From positions 1 to 26,962 of the forward strand of contig CALXGD010000025.1 of NCBI GenBank assembly GCA_944387745.1: a stretch of 26,962 nucleotides of DNA. The letters are read 5' to 3'. This document shows positions 7,631 through 17,300 of this stretch, piece by piece. The notes below the pieces were generated by a model. The model was not told the DNA's origin. It was given only the letters and a program-made list of their open reading frames with translations, and searched no databases. The first letter of the stretch is position 1, and the number at the start of each line of letters is the position of its first letter. This DNA comes from an uncultured Oscillospiraceae bacterium (lineage in GTDB: Bacteria; Bacillota_A; Clostridia; Oscillospirales; Oscillospiraceae). The position numbers were made by a program, and so were the translations under genes.

Positions 7631-9326
7631 GATCGCCCTCCTGTATCTTTGGCATACGGATTTCCACCCGGGTTCCCACGTCCAGCTCACTGGTAATCTT
7701 CAGTCCATAGCTCTTTCCAAAGTAGATTTTCAGCCGGTCGTCCACATTTTTTATGCCGATGCCCGTGCGGTCCGAGGGGGCCCGGTTCAAAATGGAATCC
7801 ACCTGCTCCTGACTCATGCCCACTCCATTGTCCTCCACCAGGAACACAATGTCCTCTCCGTCCTGGGACACGGTGACGTCGATGCGGCCCTCGTCCACCA
7901 GCAGGTCCAATCCATGATTGATAGCGTTTTCGATGATGGGCTGTAGGGTGATCTTGTTGCAGTAATAGTTCAGGCAGGCGCTGTCCACGTGAAATTCATA
8001 GGTAAACTGGTTTTTATACCGGTATTTTTGAATCTGGAGATAGCTCTCCGCGTGCTCGATCTCCTTGGCGATAGGGATGAACTCGTGGCCGCGGCTGATG
8101 CTGATGCGGAACAGCCGGGCCAGAGCGTGGACCATCTTCACCGCGTCCGGATTGCGCCCCTGCTCGCACATCCAGGCGATGGAGTCCAGGGTGTTGTAGA
8201 GGAAGTGGGGGTTGATTTGAGCCTGGAGGGCCTTCAGCTCGGTCTTGCGCAGGTTGACCTCCTCCTGGCGCACGGTGGACATCAGCTGTTGGATGCGCAC
8301 CACCATATGGCCAAAGGAATTGGAGAGCTCCTGAACCTCTCGGGTTCCCCTGACCGGCCGGTAGGTGAAGTGATCGGCGTCCTCCTCAAAGCGCTCCATG
8401 GCATCTGCCAGCCCCTGCAGCGGGCGGCCAAGCAGCCGGGAGAGAAGCCAGCTCACCAGCAGAGCGGCCACCAGCACCACCACCGCCAGGGACAGGGACA
8501 GATAGATCATGTCCCGCACATTGCGGTTGACCAGCTCGTCCACATAGCTGACGCCCACGATCCGCCACTCGCCCCCCGCCACGCCGGCCACGCAGTAGAT
8601 CACCGTGTCATCCACATAGACTCCGTCCTCCAGCGCCGCCAGGGAATCTCCCTTTTCCGACTTCAGCCCTGCGTACAGCAGACGCTGCTGGGGGTGGTAC
8701 ACAATGTCGCCCCCTGCGTCCATGAGGAAGCAGTAACCCCGCTCCCCGATGCCCACGTTGTTGATGTAGCTGGAGATTCCGGAGAAGCTCAGGTCTAAGG
8801 ATACCCAGGCCGCCTCGCCTCCCTGGGAGATGGGGGCAGTCACAGTGACCACCCAGGGGTAGTAGCCCTCGAAGATGCTCTCCACATGGGGCGGTGTCAT
8901 GTAGGGGCCGTCCACGGCCTGGGCCTGCACCAGGTCGAAGGAGAGATTCTGAAAGATATCCTTCCGGGGCTCCCGGCCGAGGGACCAGCAGTCCAGCAGC
9001 TCTCCCGTGGCAGAGTAGCTAGTCACCGCCACTACATCAGGGCGAAAGCGCAGGAAGGTGGACATCAGAGCGTCCCGCTGGGTCTCATCCTCCCTCATGG
9101 ATGCCACCACCTGCCCCATAGCCTGGTTCATATCCCGCAGGTAGCTGCCCACTGTGCTGGACACCTGGGAGACTGCCTGGGCGCTGTTGGTGCGGGCGCT
9201 TTGCACCATCGCACTGCGGTAGCGGTCCAAAAACAGAAGGATACAGCAGCACAGGATAATCGACACCACACTCACCACCATGGCCACCAGGATGGTGGTG
9301 GTGTGCAGTCCGCGTTCTCTCTTCAA
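7617..9326 (-). CDS. YesM/LytS-type sensor histidine kinase with extracellular Cache domain
   Basis: Membrane sensor kinase, 569 residues. Seen: membrane helix at about 10-34, extracellular region 36-272 with the look of a dCache sensor, second helix about 273-297, HAMP-like linker to about 350, His_kinase region with phospho-acceptor His374 in QAQINPHFLYNTLDS, and an HATPase domain with the N-box QPIIENAINHG (462-472), DNGVGM (499-504) and GIGIKNVDDRL. The start is a TTG at 9324-9326; no ATG or GTG lies between it and the regulator's in-frame stop 9 bases upstream, and the next in-frame ATG would cut the first helix. GAGGG precedes it. It lies between its regulator and a binding lipoprotein that likely binds its sensor domain. 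Confidence 0.93.
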   Translation of the reverse strand: MKRERGLHTTTILVAMVVSVVSIILCCCILLFLDRYRSAMVQSARTNSAQAVSQVSSTVGSYLRDMNQAMGQVVASMREDETQRDALMSTFLRFRPDVVAVTSYSATGELLDCWSLGREPRKDIFQNLSFDLVQAQAVDGPYMTPPHVESIFEGYYPWVVTVTAPISQGGEAAWVSLDLSFSGISSYINNVGIGERGYCFLMDAGGDIVYHPQQRLLYAGLKSEKGDSLAALEDGVYVDDTVIYCVAGVAGGEWRIVGVSYVDELVNRNVRDMIYLSLSLAVVVLVAALLVSWLLSRLLGRPLQGLADAMERFEEDADHFTYRPVRGTREVQELSNSFGHMVVRIQQLMSTVRQEEVNLRKTELKALQAQINPHFLYNTLDSIAWMCEQGRNPDAVKMVHALARLFRISISRGHEFIPIAKEIEHAESYLQIQKYRYKNQFTYEFHVDSACLNYYCNKITLQPIIENAINHGLDLLVDEGRIDVTVSQDGEDIVFLVEDNGVGMSQEQVDSILNRAPSDRTGIGIKNVDDRLKIYFGKSYGLKITSELDVGTRVEIRMPKIQEGDHGEN

Positions 9327-9332
9327 TGGCCC

Positions 9333-10607
9333 TCACCCCTCTTTTCCCTGGTCTCCCCGGCGGCGCATGGCATTGGGGGACTCGCCGCAGTACTTCTTGA
9401 AGCAGTAGCTGAAGTAGTGCTGGTCGGTGTAGCCGCACCGCCGAGCAATCTCCTGAATTTTCAGATTGCTTGTTCCCAGAAGCTCTCTAGCCGCCTCCAT
9501 CCGCTTGCAGATGAGGAGGTTCATAAAGGTCTCTCCCGCGTATTTTTTGATGCAGGCGCTGAGATAGTTGGGGCTCACGTCCAGCATCTCGCTCAGGGAC
9601 ACCAGGGAGAGGTCGGCGTCCATATAGTTCTGGTCCAGGGCGTCCAGGGCCCGGCGGCACAGCAGTTCGCCCCCCTTGGCGGCGGGAGCCAGATCCTGTA
9701 TGAACTGCACCCCGCCCTCGCTCTGATCTCCCTGGCGGACCACCTCCATGGCCTCCCGATAGGCGTCATGGAGGGCTGTCAGCGCGTTGACCAGGCGACT
9801 GACGCCCACACGGCAGCGCAGCCCCAGCACGCGGGCCGCCATCTGGGGGATCTCATCTGCCAGAATGTGCAGATACTCATTAAAATCCGACGGGTTGCCC
9901 AAAAGGACGGAGACCACTTTTCCTGCGGTGAAGAAGCTGACCCCTCTCAAATATTTGGAGGTCACCTGTTCCACCGAGGAGGCAAACGCCGGTGTGGTGC
10001 AGCTGCCCCCCTCCTCGTTCAAAAGGGTGGACACCATAACCGTATAGCACGGCCGGTCCTCCGCGTCCCGCAGCAGGCCACACTGCCGGGCAAAGTTTTC
10101 CGCCTGCATCTCTGAGCCCTGCTCCGCATAGTCGTCCAGCACCAGGGGCATCAGCACCATCGCACGCTGGTCTGGAGCACCCGACTGAGGAGCTGTCTGG
10201 CGAAATTGGGCAAACTGGGCGTCGATTTTCTGGCGGATGCTCCGCAGCTCCGCCGCCAGTCCCTCCATGGTCAAGGGCTTGAGCATATAGCTGATGATGT
10301 TGTATTGGATGGCCTGCTGGGCGTACTCAAAATCGTCATAACCGCTTAAAAAGGCGATGTTGGTGGTGGGGCGAACCTCCCGTACCTGTCTGGCCAGATC
10401 GATTCCAGAAATGAAGGGCATTCGAATATCGGTGAGCAGCAGGTCCGGCTCATGCTTCTCCACCAGCTGAAGGGCGTCCAGGCCGTTACTGGCGCTGCCC
10501 ACCAGACAGAACCCAAAGTCCTGCCAGGGCGTCATCATACAGACTGCTTCCCGAAGCTCATCTTCATCATCTGCCACCACTACCGTATAAAGGGACTTCG
10601 CTGCCAT
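9333..10607 (-). CDS. YesN-type response regulator, AraC-family DNA-binding output
   Basis: Cytoplasmic transcription regulator, 424 residues. Seen: receiver domain at about 1-125 with acidic pair Asp13/Asp14, phospho-acceptor Asp60 in LLLTDIRMP, Ser88 in FLSGYDDF and Lys110 in YMLKPL; a middle region of about 190 residues without clear motifs; then two AraC helix-turn-helix motifs in the last 100 residues (LSLVSLSEMLDVSPNYLSAC and IQEIARRCGYTDQHYFSYCF). The chosen ATG (10605-10607) is where receiver homology begins. The frame stays open about 180 codons upstream, but that part is low-complexity Arg/Ser/Gly and is not protein-like. The gene is 6 bases before the kinase. It probably activates mglBAC. 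Confidence 0.93.
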   Translation of the reverse strand: MAAKSLYTVVVADDEDELREAVCMMTPWQDFGFCLVGSASNGLDALQLVEKHEPDLLLTDIRMPFISGIDLARQVREVRPTTNIAFLSGYDDFEYAQQAIQYNIISYMLKPLTMEGLAAELRSIRQKIDAQFAQFRQTAPQSGAPDQRAMVLMPLVLDDYAEQGSEMQAENFARQCGLLRDAEDRPCYTVMVSTLLNEEGGSCTTPAFASSVEQVTSKYLRGVSFFTAGKVVSVLLGNPSDFNEYLHILADEIPQMAARVLGLRCRVGVSRLVNALTALHDAYREAMEVVRQGDQSEGGVQFIQDLAPAAKGGELLCRRALDALDQNYMDADLSLVSLSEMLDVSPNYLSACIKKYAGETFMNLLICKRMEAARELLGTSNLKIQEIARRCGYTDQHYFSYCFKKYCGESPNAMRRRGDQGKEG

Positions 10608-10998
10608 GGAAACACCTGTCCTTTCTTGGGATGGGGCGGCCGTCCGTCCTGCATCCGTATATCTCTTGAAACAACTGCGTTTTTTCTCGCGCTCTCCCCA
10701 CAGCCCTCCAGTGAGCGGACTTTCCGCAGCACTCCTGTCACGGTCCTTCAGCTGTCCCGCTTCTATCTGCTTTGGGGAGCGGGCAGCGGAGCAACAACAG
10801 TCTGCCCACTCCGAACGTCCTTTTATTCCCCGGCTGTGTCCCCGGCTCGACCGGACAGCAGAGGCAGCGCAGTCAGCCTTCTCCCCAGGGGAACGGCGCT
10901 CAGACACAGGGCCCGCCGGACGGGGAACATCCTTGAGTCCGACGTGTGGACTGGCACACCCAAGGCCGTGAAGGGCGGCGCTGCCCGGGATACAGCAA

Positions 10999-11025
10999 CC
11001 GCCGCCCCGTTTTGTGGGGCGGCGG
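10999..11025. other. Strong GC hairpin in putative leader
   Basis: A perfect 10-bp inverted repeat (10999-11008 with 11016-11025) with a 7-base loop GTTTTGT. No T-tract follows on either strand, so it does not look like a simple terminator. Confidence 0.45.
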
Positions 11026-11301
11026 CGAAGGCCTTCAGCGCTTTCATCTAAGGTCCCATGCCTGCTCCCCCTCCGGGTCACAGTGACAGTCCGGGAGCTC
11101 CCCCACCGCGCTGGAAGCGCTCCGCCGCAGGTCCTCCGGTCCAGGGCCTCCACACTGTCGGTATACGGGAGGGCACAAAGCGCCCCGCGCCGGAAGGGGG
11201 CAGGTACGCAGTTACCTAAAGCCGGGACTGTTCCCCCAGGGGAGCTGAGGGCGCTCCGGTTTATCTGTCATGGTCCCGCCACCCTGTCTATTTTTGTTAT
11301 C

Positions 11302-11330
11302 AGTATAACAGAGAAATTTTTCCTTCACAA
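11302..11330 (-). promoter_or_regulatory. Sigma-A promoter with operator-like palindrome upstream of the regulator operon
   Basis: On the minus strand TTGTGA (11325-11330) and TATACT (11302-11307) are separated by exactly 17 bases in a short AT-rich island within GC-rich DNA. A palindrome TGTTAT-CAGT-ATAACA (11295-11310) overlaps the -10 box, as an operator would. The nearest gene in this direction is the yesN-like regulator, about 690 bases away. Confidence 0.55.
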
Positions 11331-11721
11331 GGTCCCGCTCCTAAAATTTCAGGGCTGAGCCGCTCTGCCCTGCCTCTGCGCCCAAGAGAAAACGGTACAG
11401 AAGGCGCCGCCGGAGCAAGCGGCCCGCAGGCCTCTTTCACTTTCCCCTTGGCCTCTGGACCGGAGGGTCCCGCACCGTCTCCCTAGTCCACACAAGCGAT
11501 TTGTCCCCGCGAAAAAATTTAACCTGCCCTTTATAAAACCGAAAGCTGGCCTCCTGTTTCTATATTCTCAGCAGCGGGCGTTTATCTGGGCGCAGCAGAA
11601 TCAGTTTCTTGGCTGCTTCCGCCCCAAGGGATAGGAATGTCAGCGAAAATATTGGCTGGCCGCCAAACACCGTACAAGTAGACCAAACAGATAAGAGAAC
11701 ACCTTGAAAGGAGGATCCACA

Positions 11722-11850
11722 ATGAAGAAGGACATGCCGTCCGGAGCTGCGCCGCTGGGTTTCGCGCCGTCTCCCAGCCTCTTCCCCTCCGGCAATTGTA
11801 TTCAGAAGTGCCCCTTCCCCCGGCGTTTCGACTATGGCCCGCCCATGTGA
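11722..11850 (+). CDS. Tiny candidate protein, 42 residues, unknown
   Basis: Not recognised. Seen: a near-perfect ribosome site GAAAGGAGG followed at normal spacing by ATG AAG AAG, then a 42-residue Pro-rich frame (MKKDMPSGAAPLGFAPSPSL at its start, with [17 protein letters not shown] at its end, including two Cys four apart). It overlaps the next small frame by 17 bases. The ribosome site is the main support; the protein is too short for composition to decide. A short secreted or regulatory peptide, or chance, are all possible. Confidence 0.45.
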   Translation: MKKDMPSGAAPLGFAPSPSLFPSGNCIQKCPFPRRFDYGPPM

Positions 11851-11998
11851 ACCAGCCGGGACATGGCGCGCGCTGATCTGCGCCGCACTGGAGGAGGACG
11901 CTGCCCTACACCCGCTGAGCGATGCCCAGCTTCAGCTTCTGCTCACAAACGTGAAAAGCGCCCCCCGCCAAGGCGGGGAGCGCTGCACGGGACCTTAA
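11834..11998 (+). CDS. Tiny candidate protein, 54 residues, unknown
   Basis: Not recognised. Seen: a 54-residue frame overlapping the end of the 42-residue frame, beginning [20 protein letters not shown] and containing a plausible amphipathic stretch [13 protein letters not shown]. No independent ribosome site, so it would rely on translational coupling. Its 3' part contains the inverted repeat that serves as minus-strand terminator for the sigma-factor gene and it overlaps that gene's last 4 bases, which weakens the case. Confidence 0.35.
   Translation: MARPCEPAGTWRALICAALEEDAALHPLSDAQLQLLLTNVKSAPRQGGERCTGP
11954..11984 (-). terminator. Rho-independent terminator of the sigma-factor gene
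   Basis: Read on the minus strand, a 13-bp stem with one mismatch (11984-11972 with 11969-11957) and a two-base gap (the real loop must open a little more) is followed by a short T run at 11957-11954. It starts 11 bases past the sigma-factor stop. Confidence 0.65.
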
Positions 11999-13686
11999 AT
12001 GACGATGATATTGGTATAGTTATAGAGGGAAGTGCCGTCCGGCAGCACAGCTGTACAGGTGATCACTGCAGCTCCCACATTGAGAGAGCGGGCGGTGACT
12101 CCAAATCCGTCCGCGCTGATTTCCAGCTGAACCACAGAGGGATTGTCCACCGTCCATGTCACTATAGCCCCCTCACCCAGCTCGCTGCGGGTGTTTTGAT
12201 TCAGGACAACTGGCGTCTCCTCACCTGGATGTGTGATTGTGCTCACCAGGCCAAGATAGACGGTATCCTCGGAATCCACCAGGTCAATCCGGCAGCTGGA
12301 CGTATAGCCGTTCCAGGAGGCGGTGAGATAGGCAGTCCCAGACCCCCGTGCTCTATAGGTGCCGTCAGAGTTCAAGGCGATCAAATCCGGGGAATCGGTA
12401 CTCCAGACAATCTCGTCCGCAGGAACCACTTGTCCGGTGGAGAGATCATATACGCTATGCGGCACCCCGCGATAGCCTGGAACTGTCGTAATGGCCCGCA
12501 TATCCAAAGTGATCCCCTCCGGCCGTCCCGGCTCTGCTGCCGGCTCGGGCTCAAGCACTGGTTCAGGCTCCGGCTCCGGCTCTGGCTCAGGTTCAGGTTC
12601 TGGCTCAGGTTCCGGTTCTGGCTCTGGGCTCGGTTCCGGCTCCAGGACAGGCTCCGGGTCTGGAATTGGCACCACCTCAGGCTCCTCCGGCGGCGGGGCA
12701 GGCTCCTGCTCCTCCACATGTTCCGGAAGGGAGTCGATCACCTCCACCACCGGAGCTGGCTCCTCAGCGGGAGGCTGTTCCGGCCGGGAGAGCAGAGCCG
12801 CAGTGCCCACAGATCCGGTCAGCACCACGCCGGCCAAGACAGCGGCGGTCCCTTTATGGGCCAAAATCGCAGCGGTCAAAGTGTGTCCTGCGGTGTGGGC
12901 GGAGGCGGAGCCCCCCGCCGCTGCAGCGGCTCCCGCTCCCGCAGCAGTGCCGCTCCCAGCCCCCGCGGCTGCACCAGCAGCGGTCCCGGCACCTCCCGCC
13001 AGCGCAGCCTGGATGCAGGCGCTGCTCTGGGCCGCAGTCAAGCCGCCCAGCAGGGCGTCCTGCTTGAGAATATAGGCCAGGAAGGGCAGCGGAGCCAGCC
13101 CATAGAGCTTGACGCCCTGAGCGGCGTAGCGGTCCACCCCCTCTTTTATGGACTTTCGGGCGTAGTTGAGGCGGCTTTTGATCGTGCCCTCTGAGGTCTC
13201 CAGGGCAGCGGCGATGTCCCTGACGCTCATCTCGTCGTAGTAGTACATCAGAACACACAGCCGCTGGGCCTCTGGCAGGTCATCAATGAGGGCCACGATC
13301 ATGCGGCGGCTCTCCTGGCTGTCCAGGGCCTTATCCGGGACCGCCTGTTCGTCCATAGACTCAAAGGTGTCCAGCATACTGCCGCCCTCCTCGTCCTCCG
13401 GGATCTGTACCTCTCTGGAGCTGCGCCGGAGGCTGTTGCGGCAGTAATTGGCTGTCATTGCGCTCAGCCAGCCCCAGAAGGCCGCCGGCTCCTTCAGGGT
13501 GTCCAGCTTGGTCAGCATGGAAATCAGGACCTCTTGGGTGGCATCCAGTGCGTCATTCTCATTTTTCAGCATCTTTCTGCAGTGATAGTACACACGGTTT
13601 TGGACCGCCAGCACCAGAGACTCCTGGGCCGACCTGTCCCCTGCCAGACACTGCGGAATCAGACCGACAACTTCCGTTTTCTCCAT
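11995..13686 (-). CDS. ECF-like sigma factor fused to a membrane segment, Glu-Pro repeat and Ig-like domains
   Basis: 563 residues. Seen: sigma-70 region 2 at about 20-90 ([39 protein letters not shown]), region 4 at about 130-185 ([38 protein letters not shown]), an Ala/Gly-rich linker about 225-265, a hydrophobic segment about 279-299 (likely membrane-spanning), a Glu/Pro-rich stretch about 306-386 with alternating Glu-Pro, and two Big_2-like domains about 388-563 ([26 protein letters not shown]). Inferred: a membrane-tethered sigma factor whose tail lies outside the cell. Most ECF factors are about 180 residues with a separate anti-sigma protein; none is adjacent here. Divergent to an SLH-anchored surface protein, a possible target. 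Ribosome site GAGGGAAG; ATG at 13684-13686. Confidence 0.85.
   Translation of the reverse strand: MEKTEVVGLIPQCLAGDRSAQESLVLAVQNRVYYHCRKMLKNENDALDATQEVLISMLTKLDTLKEPAAFWGWLSAMTANYCRNSLRRSSREVQIPEDEEGGSMLDTFESMDEQAVPDKALDSQESRRMIVALIDDLPEAQRLCVLMYYYDEMSVRDIAAALETSEGTIKSRLNYARKSIKEGVDRYAAQGVKLYGLAPLPFLAYILKQDALLGGLTAAQSSACIQAALAGGAGTAAGAAAGAGSGTAAGAGAAAAAGGSASAHTAGHTLTAAILAHKGTAAVLAGVVLTGSVGTAALLSRPEQPPAEEPAPVVEVIDSLPEHVEEQEPAPPPEEPEVVPIPDPEPVLEPEPSPEPEPEPEPEPEPEPEPEPEPEPVLEPEPAAEPGRPEGITLDMRAITTVPGYRGVPHSVYDLSTGQVVPADEIVWSTDSPDLIALNSDGTYRARGSGTAYLTASWNGYTSSCRIDLVDSEDTVYLGLVSTITHPGEETPVVLNQNTRSELGEGAIVTWTVDNPSVVQLEISADGFGVTARSLNVGAAVITCTAVLPDGTSLYNYTNIIVI
12529..12663 (-). repeat. Glu-Pro dipeptide coding repeat
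   Basis: About 135 bases of six-base repeats (CCGGAG/CCTGAG-type codon pairs on the minus strand) encode alternating Glu-Pro between the membrane segment and the Ig-like domains of the sigma-factor fusion. Such runs form stiff extended wall-spanning rods in surface proteins and can vary in length. Confidence 0.8.
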
Positions 13687-14337
13687 TTTTCTTCCCTCAA
13701 TCTTTTTTCAACTGTCGATTTTGTTTTATGCTCCCAAAGTAAAATTTCCCCTTGCTGTCCCCGTTTCCGCGGGACGGAGGCACATGAGAATTTCTACTCT
13801 TGCAAAGCTTTTTATTTTCCTGTCCGCAATCCTTGTTTACTCCGCCCCCTTTTGTGGGCGCTCAACGCTCTTTTCAGGGCGCGGGGATGTGTTTCTTGAC
13901 AGAAGTCAGATTTCGTTGCACTGTCCGCTTATACTGTACTGTTTCCGCCCTCTCTTGTCAATTCCTTTCCCCGCCGCGTTATGCTTACGGCCCATGCCGC
14001 TGCCTCCCGACCGGCCTGCTCCGTGGCCAGCAGTCTAATTTTTCGGGTGTCTCCAATCTTCACGGGGAGCCGTCCATGAAATTGATCTTCCAAATTCTCT
14101 GCGTGTTTTCGTTTCCGGCAAGGGGGGTGAGAATAGCAAAAAATTCTGAGCCCGGGAACACAAAATAAAATTGGGGGAGCTTTAAATTTTTTTGAAAAAG
14201 ATAAAACCAAACCATAGAGAGCTGTTTCCTTATCATCAGAAAGGCCGAGTTCCCTTCCGCAGATGGAAGCAATCCAGGAGAGCCTCTCACAAAGGAACAG
14301 AAACCCAAACCAAGATATTTTGAAAGGATGTGCTGAA
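13687..14337. other. Divergent intergenic region between sigma-factor fusion and SLH protein
   Basis: About 650 bases, more AT-rich than its surroundings near 14160-14230. It contains the minus-strand promoter at 13933-13961. Toward the SLH gene, AT-rich DNA around 14171-14207 could hold a promoter, but I see no well-spaced pair of boxes. Open frames on both strands have no ribosome sites or recognisable sequence. Confidence 0.5.
13933..13961 (-). promoter_or_regulatory. Sigma-A promoter of the sigma-factor fusion gene
   Basis: On the minus strand a perfect TTGACA (13956-13961) and TACAGT (13933-13938) are 17 bases apart. The transcript would have a leader of about 240 bases before the ATG at 13686. 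No ECF-type GGAAC/CGTC pair was seen, so autoregulation is not evident. Confidence 0.6.
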
Positions 14338-17300
14338 ATGAAAAAACGAATTTTGTCCCTGTTCCTGACTTTGACCACCGCCCTGTCGCTGGCCGTGGTG
14401 CCTGTCTCCGCAGCGGGAGAAGCCCCCGCTGTGTCCGACAACCTCAACAGCCAGGACTACACCACCTGGTCCAAGCCTGTGGAGTCCTACCTCTATGAAA
14501 ATGAGGAGGGTGGTCTGACCCGAGTGGAGTATATCAACGGTCAGATCGTCGCGGAGGATTACTCCTCCGACTTCCAATTCCAGTCCGGCCGGACCATCCC
14601 CATGGAGCTGTCCATTTGGGGCGGCTTTTTCGCCGGAGAGGACTACAACTTCTTCGTCTTTGGACAGCAAAATCCCAGTGAGCGCGACAGCGTGGAGGTC
14701 ATCCGCGTGGTGAAGTACTCTAAGGACTGGCAGCGCCTGGGCCAAGCCAGCTTGATGGGAGCCAATACTCTCACTCCCTTTGACGCCGGCTCCCTGCGGA
14801 TGGATGAGTACCAGGGCTACCTCTACATCCGCACCTGCCACACGATGTACACCTACAGCGACGGCCTCAACCACCAGGCAAACCTGATGCTGGCTGTGCA
14901 GCAAAGCGACATGTCCGTCACCGATGCCTACTATGATATCTGGAACACGGACTATGGCTATGTAAGCCACTCCTTCAATCAGTTCATTCTGATTGACCAG
15001 GAGGGCCGCATCGTCACCCTGGACCACGGGGATGCCAGTCCCCGGGCCATGACCTTCATGCGCTACTACTCCAATGCGGGCACCGGAAAATTCTCCGGCC
15101 GGACCTACGGCCAGTGGTGCAGCGTGGGGGAACAGCGCTCCTTCGCCGGAGCATCGGGAAACAACACCACCGGTGCGTCTGTGGGCGGCCTGGCTGAGAC
15201 GTCAGACTGCTACATGATGGCCTATAACTACGACGGCGTGGGGGGAAGCGGGGACCGGAACGTGTACCTCCAGGCCATGGACATCGCCACCGGCCGGGGG
15301 AAGGACTACCAGATCACCCGCAGCGGCGGCAGCACCACCCCGGTCCTGGCGTCTGCCGGTCTGGGCGGCGGCTATCTGCTGTGGAACGGCAAGGATGGCT
15401 ACAACGTCAGCGATACGCTGTACTATCTGGCCTATGGCCCCGACGGGGTGCCCGGAGAGGTCCAGACCGCTCAGGCCTCCCTGTCCGACTGCCAGCCCAT
15501 CCCCTATGACGGCGGAGTCGTGTGGTATGTCACCGACAACTCCACCCCAGTGTTCTACACCCTAGACAGCTCCGGAGTGACCCGCCACAGCGGCGAGGGC
15601 GCCGCAGAGCAGCCGGAACAGCCCGTTCAGACTGTCAAGGCTCTGACCGCTGGACGGCCCGGCGGGAGCGAGACCGTCTATGAAAACTGGAGCGTAGAGT
15701 TCTCCAGATACCCCAAGCGTGTCTCCGACGACGAGATGCAGTATGTATTCCCGGCGGGCACCGTTATGTATGTGCCCGCCCTGGAGACCACCGAAGCCTG
15801 GGGCCTGCTCCACAACGGCGATTACGCCTGGTTTGACTTTCCCTATGAGAACGAGGACATCATCGGCCTGGATGGCTTCACGACTCTGAAGGAAATTGCC
15901 GTCAAAACCGGTGACGGACAGTGGAGCAAGCTCGCGGTCCCCGCTGACGGGGGATATCTGACCCTGGAGCCCGGGGTGCAGTATCTGGCGACCTTCTCCG
16001 TTGTGCACACGCCTACTGCAAAGGAGATCCTGTACCAGCCCATCTTCCAGGCGGATCCCTCCACCTCCGGGACGGAGCCTGCCGGGTTTGAAGTGGCCTA
16101 TGAGTGGGAGGGAATGTTGTTCTCCAACCAGCCTCTGATGCCCATCACCGATTGGTCTAAGCGGGAGTTTCCCGCCGGCACGGTGGTGTATATCCCACCC
16201 AAGGGCGGAGTGAGCACCTACTGGGACGATTTTGTCCGCAGAGGGGCCGAGTATGGGCTGTGCGACGAGCACGGGGAGCCCTTAGATGTACTTGTCGACG
16301 TCCCCAACAACGGCGTTTGGCTGACCCTGACGCCCGGCAAGAGCTATGTGGCGCACTTCATGGAGATGAGCACCGATCCCAACGAGCCCTCCTTCACAGA
16401 GCGCCTGCCCTATTTTACGGCGGTAGACCCCACAGACTCGTTCCTGCCTGAGCCTGACGCCAACGGCTTTGTAATCGGCAGCAAGGAACAGTATCTGGCC
16501 TATATCCAGGCCCACGAGGGGGACGGCTTCCGGGTGGAGGCCGACGTACCGGATGACGCCAGAGTCCTGATTCAGTACGCCGGAGAAGGGGGCGACGTGG
16601 TGATCCCTCAAGGTGTGACCTTCATTGGGAGCGGCGCCTTCCACATGCAGGAGCCGGTCATCAGCGTGACCATTCCAGAGGGAGTGACCGCCATTGACTC
16701 CGGCGCGTTTTATAACTGTTACCAGATGAAGAGCGTGGTGATTCCCAAGAGTGTCAGCTATATTGGGAGCGCTGCCTTCAAATACTGCTCCGGCCTGACC
16801 GACGTTGTCATCCCCAGCGGGGTGACTCAGCTGAAGGAGGACGTCTTTCTCAGCTGCGCCAGCCTGTCCAGCGCCACCATTCCGGCCAGTGTGACAAGAA
16901 TCGAAAACGGCGCGTTCTTCTATTGCAATGAACTGCATGACGTCTACTTCGGCGGAACAGAGGCACAGTGGAACGCCATTGTCCTCACCGGCGTGTGGTC
17001 TCCCAGCGTCCAGATCCATTTTGAAAGCGGTGTGGAGGCAGAGACGCCTGTACAGCCGGACGCCCCTCAGCGCGTCACCTTCTCCGACGTCCCTTCCGGA
17101 CACTGGGCCTACGATTTCGTAGAGCAGGCTGCGCAGAAGGGCTGGATTGCCGGCTATGACGACGGATCCTTCGGCGCAGACGACCAGGTGACCTACGCCC
17201 AGCTGTCCACCATGCTGGTCCGCGCCTTCTACAGCGAGGAATATGAGACCTACTCCGGTCCTGTTGACGTGTGGTATCGGCCCTTCTGCCAGGTAGCAGA

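Larger units (their letters stand above)
10608..11721. other. Long GC-rich stretch without a convincing gene
   Basis: About 1.1 kb between the yesN-like gene and a tiny ORF. Both strands have open frames, but none has family motifs, a good ribosome site or sensible composition. It holds a strong 10-bp GC hairpin (10999-11025) and a minus-strand promoter (11302-11330), so most of it may be a ~690-base leader of the regulator-kinase operon. From 11331 to 11700 I see nothing assignable. Confidence 0.5.

Noticed and set aside
10823..11047. 74-codon minus-strand frame starting MKALKAFAAAPQNG
   Set aside because: No ribosome site at proper spacing and no convincing signal peptide or domain.
10608..11153. 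An N-terminal extension of about 180 codons in frame with the response regulator
   Set aside because: Composition is Arg/Ser/Gly-rich and not protein-like; receiver domains start at the N-terminus and the ATG at 10607 fits.
12529..12663. CRISPR or short repeat array
   Set aside because: The repeats are in-frame Glu-Pro codons with no spacers.
12491..13075. Gly-Ser repeat frame on the plus strand
   Set aside because: It is the opposite-strand reading of the Glu-Pro repeat in the sigma-factor fusion.
11863..13194. 443-codon plus-strand frame opposite the sigma-factor gene
   Set aside because: A shadow of the Glu-Pro and Ala/Gly coding repeats on the other strand; no ribosome site or motif.
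13929..14447. 172-codon minus-strand frame in the divergent intergenic region
   Set aside because: Overlaps the signal peptide region of the SLH gene and the sigma-factor promoter; no motif or ribosome site.
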